Origin: Lolium rigidum
Taxonomy: Eukaryota; Streptophyta; Magnoliopsida; Poales; Poaceae
NCBI RefSeq assembly: GCF_022539505.1
Contig: NC_061511.1
Location: 30,142,620-30,206,619 of the forward strand
Reading direction: 5' to 3'
Length of the DNA stretch: 64,000 nucleotides
Shown: piece by piece, positions 56,041-64,000 of the stretch
Position numbering within the stretch: the stretch's first letter is position 1
Layout: each line of letters begins with the position of its first letter
Notes under the pieces: model-generated
Seen by the model: the letters and a program-made list of their open reading frames with translations, nothing else
Database searches by the model: none
Told to the model about the DNA's origin: nothing
Translations under genes and position numbers: made by a program

Positions 56041-57694
56041 ACCCATCCCAGCTGTGTGTGCCTAGCTAGCCCACTAACTCGACTGAAACCGTAAAACTAC
56101 CCATATTTATGCGCAAATTTACGTAAAGGTATCTTCTCACGTTTTCGAAACTAAAATCGACCACTCTACATCCTGATTTTTGCAATTACAACAAAGGGCC
56201 GATGGAAAGTCCCGTAACCCTCCTCTCCGCCCGCGGCACACCCCCAGGGCGCCGCCGGGGGATCAGATCTCGTCGCCCAAACACTCCCTCCCCCTAATCC
56301 CCTCCTCTCCGCCGCTGCCGCCGGCGCCGGCCGCGGTGGCGGTGGCCCCTGGTACCGAACGGTTCTAGGGGAGGTGGACGTGGCGGCCATCTCCTCGATG
56401 CGGCTGGGGCTGGGTCGTCAGAGACGGACGCGGGCGGTGGTCGGGGCGGCGTTCCCCGGCCTGGCGGCGGCGGCACTCTTCACCGGGCTTTCGTGGCTGC
56501 AAGTGGAGGAGGTCTTCCGTGGGTCTAGGCTGCCCGCCTAGACCGGTCGTCTTCCCGGCGGCGCGAGCGGGCGTAGGGCGGTGGATCGGTCGGTGGAGGG
56601 TTGCGGAGAAGGCGCTACGGCAGCGGCGGTCCTCGGTGGTTGCTGCCGGCGGCGGCCTCAGTGCAGCCGGTGGTGGCGCGACCAGGGCCTGATCGCGGCT
56701 ATGTAGCCTGCTGGTTCCCGCACCCCAGGGTCATTCATCTTGCCGGATCTTCAGTGTGACAGCGGCGAGGATGGCCATTTGCGTTGGGGCTCGGCCTGTG
56801 TAAAGGCGGTGGTCCTAGGGTTCCTCACGCGCAAAGACGAAGACCTTCTGGATGTTGATCTTCTTCATCGAGCCTGAGTGACGAGTTCCGGAAGGCTCCG
56901 CCGGCGAATGGAACAATACATCTTATGTCTGGAATTCGCTGGATCGGGTGGTATTCAGTCGCGCGCACCCATGCTTTTATTCCGGCCGTTTAGTTCTGGA
57001 GGGAGCGGCGCGAAGCACTTTTTCTGTGTTGACATCAAGTGACTATGGATCCATAATGAAATTCGGAAGAAGAGAATTTCATGAAGGTCGGATCGGAGGA
57101 CTAGCTAAGGGAGGTTCAAGTCTAAGCGTTGTTGAGGGACTTGCTTGGTGTTCCGGGCTTCACAGCAGCGGTATGTAAGTGGGGGCGATAACACAGGTGA
57201 AGTTTAGAGTCCTACCTTTCAGGGTGAAAACCCAAGGTCTGGCCTTAACTGGTTGTGCCTGGCAATAACCTTGCTGGAGGCATTGTTTTGAGAGCGGGGG
57301 CTATCTTCAGGGTGAAAACTTAAGATCTTTGATCGGGCGACGACGGTGTTAGAGCATTTTTCCCTTCTTGAAGGCGTCGTTTTTGGGGAGTCTGTATTTC
57401 AGGTGTTGTCTTAGTGGTGGATGTATTGTTGTTGTTAGGCTCGAGATACTGTAGCGGGACTTTTGTTTCTTAGTTTTCTTTGGTATTTTTTGGCTGTGTG
57501 CATCCGTAGTCCATTAGGGTGGTGCATTGTTGCAGATGCTGGGTGTAATTGGTATCTTTTGATATTAATATATTCCCTTTATCAAAAAAAAACAAAGGGC
57601 CAATTAGTGACGAATAACATCGGAACTAATAGCAAGACCCATATGTTGATGCCGAGCTATGTCATTTATTGATGGTGACACTGTCCCACATATC
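56041..57694. repeat. Direct duplication, unit 1 (with retroposon inserted)
   Basis: The sequence 56041-56200 plus 57602-57694 matches 57693-57955 in order: CCCAGCT...CTAACTCGACTGAAACCGT, CGTTTTCGAAACTAAAATC, TAACATCGGAACTAATAGC, TTTATTGATGGTGACACTG. It is a tandem duplication of about 255 bp. Unit 1 is interrupted by the poly(A)-tailed insertion at 56201-57591. Confidence 0.85.
56201..57591 (+). mobile_element. Poly(A)-tailed retroposon (LINE/SINE-like or processed sequence), 1.39 kb
   Basis: It is flanked by the direct repeat ACAAAGGGCC at 56191-56200 and 57592-57601. It ends TATTCCCTTTATCAAAAAAA and has a GC-rich 5' part. The paralogous unit 2 (GCGCAAAGGGCCAATTGGCG, about 57836) lacks the insertion, so the boundaries are well supported. 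The 3' motif TTGATATTAATATATTCCC is familiar to me from grass non-LTR retroelement tails. No RT or endonuclease domain is seen; the ORFs in the GC-rich part have no recognised homology. The class is uncertain. Confidence 0.75.
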
Positions 57695-57955
57695 ATCCCA
57701 GCTATGTGCCTACCTAGCCACTAACTCGACTGAAACCGTAAAACTACCATATTGATGCACAAATTTACGAAATGGTATCACCTTACGTTTTCGAAACTAA
57801 AATCAACAACTCTACATCATGATTTTTGCAATTCGCGCAAAGGGCCAATTGGCGACGAAATAACATCGGAACTAATAGCAAGACCCATATGTCCACAACG
57901 AGATATCTCATTTATTGATGGTGACACTGTCCCACATAACACCACCACCTGCCCC
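57695..57955. repeat. Direct duplication, unit 2 (empty site)
   Basis: This is the copy of unit 1 without the retroposon. Its inner ~200 bp also form the left arm of an imperfect inverted repeat with 60195-60372. Confidence 0.85.
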
Positions 57956-58102
57956 ACATCCCATGACCACCGCCTAGGCGGTTCTCAATGGCCTCTGCCT
58001 CCCCATCCCCTAAACATGCCTTCCTATCCCCAATGGCAAGGGTGCCGCCGATCGGTGATGCGTGCAGTCGACAAGTCCGTTGGGAACCCCAAGAGGAAGG
58101 TG

Positions 58103-59653
58103 TGATGCGTACAGTAGCAAGTTTTCCCTCAGAAAGAAACCAAGGTTTATCGAACCAGGAGGAGCCAAGAAGCACGTTGAAGGTTGATGGCGGAGGAGTG
58201 TAGTACGGCGCCACACCAGGGATTCCGGCGCCAACGTGGAACCCGCACAACACAATCACAGAACTTTGCCCCAACGTAACAGTAAGGTTGTCAATCTCAC
58301 CGGCTTGCTGTAAACAAAGGATTAGATGTATAGTGTGGATGATGATGATTGTTTGCGAAAAACAATAAAGAACAATTGCAGTAGATTGTATTTCAGATGT
58401 AAAGAATAGGACCGGGGTCCACAGTTCATTAGCGGTGTCTCTCCCATAAGATAGCAGATGTTGGGTGAACAAATTATAGTTGGGCAATTAACAAATAAAG
58501 AAGGCATAACAATGCACATACATATATCATGATGAGTACTATGAGATTCAATCAGGGCATTACGACAAAGTACATAGACCGCTATCCAAGCATGCATCTA
58601 TGCCTAAAAAGTCCACTTTCAGGTTATCATCCGAACCCCTTCCGGTATTAAGTTGTAAACAACAGACAATTGCATTAAGTATGGTGCGCAATGTAATCAA
58701 CACAAATATCCTTAGACAAAGCATCGATATTTTATCCCTAGTGGCAACAGCACATCCACAACCTTAGAACTTTCTGTCACTGTCCCAGATTTAATGGAGG
58801 CATGAACGCACTATCGAGCATAAATACCCCCTCTTGGAGTCACAAGTATCAACTTGGCCAGAGTCTCTACTAGCAACGGAGAGCATGCAAGAACATAAAT
58901 AACATATATGATAGATTGATAATCAACTTGACATAGTATTCAATATTCATCGGATCCCAACAAACACAACATGAAGGATTACAAATAGATGATCTTGATC
59001 ATGATAGGCAGCTCACAAGATCTAACATGATAGCACAATGAGGAGAAGACAACAATCTAGCTACTGCTATGGACCCATAGTCCAGGGGTGGACTACTCAC
59101 ACATCGATCCGGAGGCGATCATGGCGATGAAGAGCCCTCCGGGAGATGATTCCCCTCTCCGGCAGGGTGCCGGAGGCGATCTCCTGACCCCCCAAGATGG
59201 GATTGGCGGGGGCGGCGTCTCTGGAAGGTTTTCCGTATCGTGGCTCTCGGTACTGGGGCTTTCGCGACGAAGACCTTAAGTAGGCGGAAGGGCAGGTCAG
59301 GAGGCGCCACGGGGGCCCCACACAACAGGCTGGCGCGGCCAGGGCCCGAGCCGCGCCGCCTTGTTGTGTCGTCGCCCCGTGGCCCCACTTCGTTTACTCC
59401 TCGGACTTCCGGAAGCTTCGTGGAAAAATAGGCCCTCGGGCGTTGATTTCGTCCAATTCCGAGAATATTTCCTTACTAGGATTTCTGAAACCAAAAACAG
59501 CGAGAAAACAGACAATTGGCTCTTCGGCATCTCGTCAATAGGTTAGTGCCGGAAAATGCATAATAATGACATATAATGTGTATAAAACATGTGAGTATCA
59601 TCATAAAAGTAGCATGGAACATAAGAAATTATAGATACGTTTGGGACGTATCA
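58103..59653 (-). mobile_element. Athila-type solo LTR
   Basis: On the minus strand it starts TGATACGTCCCAAACGTATC at 59653 and ends TACTGTACGCATCA at 58103 (1551 bp). No internal Athila sequence adjoins either end. The flanks AGGTG (58098-58102) and ATCGG (59654-59658) do not match, so it may derive from recombination between two elements or follow a flank deletion. Confidence 0.75.
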
Positions 59654-60190
59654 ATCGGCAAGGGCGCATGCCTCCCACCGCCAGCTAGGTTGTTATCCTG
59701 CTCGGCTGTGATCATAAGTACATTGGGAGGAGCAAGGTTGTACGCCGGTGAGGCGAGACACATATACACGAATGCCAGCGGGCCCGCGGCGGTGCTGGCC
59801 GCCAGGGGGAGCAGGATTGTGTGGGCCTCCTTGTCTCGACGGTGGCTCACCCTAGAAGATCAGGCCAACATATTTCTTCCAAACGACATCGCAGCTAGGA
59901 CAGATCCCCGACATGCAGAAGTAGCTGGAGGCGGGCCGGGTCGGCAAGGTCGGAGTGGGGCACGGAGATGGTGCGCAAGGTTAGATAGGGAGCTCGTCGG
60001 CAAGGTCAAAGAGAGACCGAGACGACGACATACAGGTGCATGGAGGGTCGAATCCCGCCAGGAGTGGAGGGAGCAGGTGCAAAATCTCCATCTCGCGTCT
60101 AGGTCGGAGGGACAAGATGACCTCCTATTTAGTAATACTAGATATGTAGGTTTTTTAAACAAGTGCCATGTGCGACCCGGTCCACCTTAG
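59654..60190. other. GC-rich unclassified sequence inside MULE-like segment
   Basis: A plus-strand frame is open through much of it (59576-60190) and a minus frame at 59850-59629 has a hydrophobic Ala/Leu-rich stretch. I recognise no family in either. It may be captured gene sequence. Confidence 0.35.
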
Positions 60191-60478
60191 TAAGCGACTT
60201 TCTGTTTCTGCCAACTCAGCGCTGACAAATGGATCTTGATGTCAGTTTTACTGTCAATTCGTGTCAACCGATCATTTGTGCGAATTGTAAAATATCATTC
60301 TGCAGAGTGGTAGGTTTCGGTCCTAGAACGTAAATTGATAAATTTTACGCATCAATGTGGTAGTTTGTGGTATTCACTCATGTAACTCAAACCATACACA
60401 GAAAATAAAGAAATGGGTGTGATTATTTCTCTGTCGACTGAAAACTAGCTTCGCTCTCAGTCAGATGATGCTATCGAG

Positions 60479-60620
60479 TGAATATCATAAAACCACCACT
60501 GGTGGCCAAATTTACGAAAGACCACCACTTTTGGTTTGCGGGACAAAAAACCACCACATTTGAGTTGTTTTTTTGCCGAACACCCAAACGACGAGTTTGC
60601 AGCAAATTGACACTGAATCT
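60479..60620 (+). repeat. Probable terminal region of the MULE carrying the transposase gene
   Basis: ATATCATAAAACCACCACTG, AAATTTACGAAAGACCACCACTTTTGG and AAAAAACCACCACATTTGAG are typical of grass MULE terminal inverted repeats. The other terminus would be beyond 64000, so the pairing cannot be confirmed. Confidence 0.5.
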
Positions 60621-60779
60621 GACCATCTGACCCCACCCACTGTGCTGACGTGTCCAAAGTTTGACGGAAGGAGAAAACGGCCGTCGCCGGTCGGACGTGG
60701 GCCCCTCCGCGCGCCCAGATAGGGTTAGGGTTGGGACGGTTGGGACGGTCAGCGCCTCTGTCTCTCCTTTCGAACACGG

Positions 60780-63700
60780 ATGGCGGCGTTCACTGCTGAC
60801 TCGGAGGATGGAGGCGGTGGCGGCAGCGCCGCCGCAGGAGGCGGTGGCGGCGTAGTCGAAGGCGGAGCCGGCGGTGGCGGCGCAGGCGCAGGTGGCTGTG
60901 GCGTCGCACGCGAGGACGTGGCGGCGGTGGGGCAGCCGTCACCGGAGCAGAAAGCAGCCACCGCTTTTGCGAGAGCCGTGGTCGCTTCACCCTGCAAGAC
61001 CAGCCACCGGTGGGCGTCAAGTTTCAGCAGAGGCGTCGAGTAAGCTCACTCCTCTCTCCCCTCCCCTGCCACCGGTGTTGTAGATTCTTTGCACTAGGCA
61101 TGATAGGCATCGAGTAAGCTCAGTTCTCATCTCTATCTTGATAATGTGAACAACTATTTGCAGTTTCGATGATGATATCTGGGAGATTAGATTTCATTTT
61201 AGTGGTGAAGATAATTTAGAGAGGACTATTAGTAGTTCAGACATCACTGTATTGAATTTGCTAGCTCTAGTAGAACAACGTGGTTATGGCATCAGAGACT
61301 ACATGTACTATGTTAAAGAAAGAGGCAAAGGGAAGGAAGGAATGGAGGTAGTTGATGGCATGGCCAAGGTACATGAAATGCTTGAGCTTTATGACAGTGA
61401 GAAGGTACTCAATATAACAGTGGTGAAGGACAAAGCAGAATGGCCAATTGGTTTGAACAGAGAAGATGTTGAAGCTACAAATGTAGTTGATGTCCCTGTT
61501 GTGTTGTCAGATAACAAGTCAAGGGTCAATTTCATGGCAAATGAAGTGGAGGAGGTGTATCCAGTGGCAATAGACTACAGTGATGTTGTGTACATTGGTA
61601 CACAACACAGCAGCACCATGAATAAAGGGAAGGGAAAAGAGGTTGCTCGAATCAGATCAAGATGAAGACTTGGAAGATGGATATGACAGTGATAAGGAGG
61701 TAAATGATAATGAGTTTGGTGAATATGAGGCTGAGTACATGTACTATGATGGTGAGTACAGACTTGAACTAGCAGCAGCTGAGAGGGAGGCAGCTATTGA
61801 AGCAGATTTGGACCTAATGAGGGAGCTTAGGAAGAAGAGGCATGCATCACAAAATGCAGAGAATGAAGAAATAATGGACAAGCTGCAAAAAATGAAAGAA
61901 CAGAAGGCTGACCCATTTCTTCATTTTGAAGGTGACACTGATGTTGAAGAGATATTTCAACCAGAGGAAGATTCAGAGGCTGAGGAAATTACAGAGAAAA
62001 TCATCCCACTGAAGAACAAGGCAGCAAAGTGTGGTCCTACTAGTAGCTCACATCATGAGGTGGTTAAATTTGAAGAAGGAAATTATTTCATGCCTACATC
62101 CGATGAAGAGAGTAGCCCCGATGAGGTTGCAGTACAGTGATGATGATGGGTTTGTGTCAAAATTTGTACCTGCCAGTGGAAGGAAGAGGAGACTGAAGAA
62201 AATGAAGAAAAGAGTTTGGTATGATGAAACCAGGGCAAACCCACATGAACAGATAGGTATGAAGGTTTGTTTCACTGATGTATACCAGTTCAGGAGGGCT
62301 CTAAGGACATACCACATAGCTCGGCTTAGGAACTTTCAGATCGGAGGAATGACAGTGATAGAATCATAGTTCTTTGTCCTAGAGCAGATAATGGTTGTCC
62401 CTTCTACATCAGTGCCTCAAAGATTGCACATGAGAAGACTTTTTGCATAAGGAAAATTCTAGGGGTCACTTGTATTGCCTCTGGACAGCACACAAAGGTA
62501 ACTATTGATTGGCTAGCCAAACAGTCTGAGCAGGCTGTTAGAATTGATCCAAACACAACTGTTGACACACTCATTGACAATGCAAAGCAGAAGTGGGGTG
62601 TACCAGTTCCCAAGAGCAAAGCTTACAGAGCAAGGAAGAAGGCATTTGCTGTTGTTATGGGTGACCAGAAGGCACAATACACAAGGTTGAGGGATTATCT
62701 TCAGGCTATCCTTGACACTAATCCTAGCAGCAGGTGTATTGTGACAACAAAGCATTTAGTGGAGCATCCTAGTACAAACCCAAGGTTTCATGGGTTATTT
62801 TACTTTCTGAATGCATCAAAGGAAGGCTTTCTTAATGGCTGCAGGCCCTTCATAGGTAATTATTCTTGTAAATGCATTACTTTTTTCCTAGCAGAAACTT
62901 TTCTTTGTTATCTTACCCACACAATGACACATGGGTAGATGGATGCTTCATTAAATTGAGCACTGGCCAACAAATACTTGCTGCAATAGGTAGAGATGGG
63001 AACAATAACATTTTCCCTATTGCATTTGGTGTGGTGGACAAGGAAGACACTGCCAGTTGGTTATGGTTTCTGACTCAGCTTAGGTACTGTATTGGGGAGT
63101 CTGGAAAATTTGGAATGTACACAATTATTTCTGATAGGCAAAAGGTTAGTGCAGTAACATATATTATGTCTATTACAGTTCATTTCTCTTTTCTTTAAAA
63201 GGAAACAAACAGTAACAATTGTTTTGTTCATGTTTGTAGGGACTTCTCAAAGCTGTATCACAAGTGTTCCCACATTCTCCTCATAGGTTCTGTTTGAGTC
63301 ATATTTATGCCAACTTCCAATCTGCTGGATTCAGAGGGCCAGAACTGAAGAAGCACATGGATGCAGCTAGTTATTGTCACACAAAACCAGAATTTGACAG
63401 AGCAATGGATGCTATGAAGGCAGATTGTGAGGAGGCTTATAATTGGCTCATGCAGATTCCTGTAGAGACATGGGTTAGGCATGCTTTTGATACAACTGCA
63501 AAACAGATCTTGTTGTGAACAATATTTCGAAGTGTTCAACAAAATGATCCCGGATGTGAGGAACAAGCCTATCGGAACAATGCTAGAAGGGCTAAGGAAT
63601 AAAATCATGGTAAAGAACAGTGGGACAAGAGAGAAGACAGAGAGAACCAGATGGGAGATCACTCCACACTATACTGAGAAGTTGGAAGAAGCAAAGAGGT

Positions 63701-64000
63701 GGTCAAGGGAATGCACTGCATAGAATTGTGATGTTGACCTGTGGCAGGTTAGCAACAGCAAAAGAAATTGTGCAGTCAACCTAAAGAACCACACTTGCAC
63801 CTGTAGGAAATGGGATATCACTGGAATACCTTGCAGTCATGCAGTTGCTACAATTATGAAAGTGAGACAGCATCCAGAGGACTATGTACATGAGTTCTTC
63901 AAGAAGCCACTGTACAAAGAAGCCTACAAACATGTTGTGTACCCTGTGCCTGGTCCAGATGATTGGAAAAAGACAGAGACTGATGACATAGACCCACCTG
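60780..64000 (+). pseudogene. Mutator-like (MULE) transposase gene, multi-exon, broken, runs off right edge
   Basis: Exon 1 is 60780-61039 (ATG, Gly/Ala-rich, 87 codons), intron 61040-61163 (GTAAGC...TTTGCAG), exon 2 61164-62855, intron 62856-62938, exon 3 62939-63144, intron 63145-63239 and exon 4 63240 to the edge. All junctions keep phase. A PB1-like N-terminal domain (DDIWEIRFHFSGEDN) is followed by acidic coiled-coil sequence, the MuDR plant domain (MKVCFTDVYQFRRALRTYHI), and the MULE DDE core (DGCFIKLSTGQQILAAIGRDG, FGMYTIISDRQKG, HRFCLSHIYANF). A SWIM zinc finger (CTCRKWDITGIPCSH, about 63801-63845) comes last. Frameshifts lie near 61645, 62125, 62340 and 63510, with a TAG at 63721-63723. 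The protein would catalyse MULE excision and insertion, but this copy cannot be translated whole. The first catalytic Asp codon is split by intron 2. Confidence 0.88.

Larger units (their letters stand above)
57730..60372. mobile_element. MULE-like segment bounded by long imperfect inverted repeats
   Basis: The left arm (57730-57930: AAAACTACCATATTGATGC, CTTACGTTTTCGAAACT, GCAATTCGCGCAAA) matches the reverse complement of the right arm (60195-60372: AAACTACCACATTGATGC, TTTACGTTCTAGGACC, ACAATTCGCACAAA) at roughly 65-70%. Arms of about 200 bp with AAACYACCAC-type ends fit Mutator-like elements. No transposase is inside. The interior contains GC-rich sequence on each side of a solo LTR (57955-58102 and 59654-60190) that could be captured genic sequence. 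No clear 9-bp target duplication was found. Confidence 0.5.

Noticed and set aside
56166..56476. Pro/Arg-rich ORFs in the 5' part of the retroposon
   Set aside because: GC-rich low-complexity translation in several frames, with no recognised domain and no consistent start.

Overview
The window is a transposon-dense stretch of a grass nuclear genome. It is probably from a large-genome Pooideae species (wheat, barley, oat or ryegrass type). The evidence is BARE/Angela-type Copia LTR termini (GGAGATATGCCCTAGAGGC), Athila-type LTRs starting TGATACGTC, a tRNA-Asp primer-binding site and a GC-rich monocot-style WOX gene. The species itself is an inference. There are two 100-base N runs (21909-22008 and 52381-52480), so three contigs have been joined and features abutting the gaps are incomplete.

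Left part, 1-21908. A Gypsy element on the minus strand (gag running off the left edge, PBS, LTR from 250) is interrupted by a complete but decayed Copia element (1225-14635, near-perfect 5-bp target duplication). That Copia is itself interrupted in its integrase-RT interval by a young, non-autonomous Gypsy element on the minus strand (4485-11290, perfect target duplication GAAAG). The inner Gypsy carries gag, protease and an antisense acidic open frame, but no reverse transcriptase. A NAM-associated-like pseudogene (15060-15739) follows. After it comes an Athila-like minus-strand element (15749-21908) with gag and protease but no RT.

Middle contig, 22009-52380. An Angela-like Copia on the minus strand (22009-35304) has almost identical LTRs around a ruined pol. 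Inside it sits a short-LTR, non-coding Gypsy derivative (28053-32874, target duplication CTTTG) with a 25-bp minisatellite. Next is a plus-strand Athila-like element (35393-41992) whose envelope-position ORF is split by an antisense solo LTR of the same LTR family. A TE-poorer interval (about 42-47 kb) leads to the one clearly intact host gene, a WUS-clade WUSCHEL-related homeobox gene resembling WOX2 (47377-48277, two exons, 262 aa). Downstream, an RNase H-like remnant is hit by a CACTA transposon (starts 49351). Its interior passes into a higher-order tandem array (about 350-bp and 520-bp units) containing degenerate telomere-like TTTAGGG tracts.

Right contig, 52481-64000. It holds the 5' half of an Athila-like element (gag, tRNA-Asp PBS, truncated LTR). 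A duplicated block follows, one copy of which contains a poly(A)-tailed retroposon and the other of which is the empty site. Then come an inverted-repeat-bounded MULE-like segment with a solo LTR inside, and a Mutator-like transposase gene (60780-64000+) with recognisable introns, PB1-like, MuDR, MULE and SWIM domains, broken by several frameshifts and one stop.

The only host biology clearly supported is the WOX transcription factor. Everything else is the layered history of mobile elements, many of them non-autonomous families that retain structural parts and rely on relatives for enzymes.
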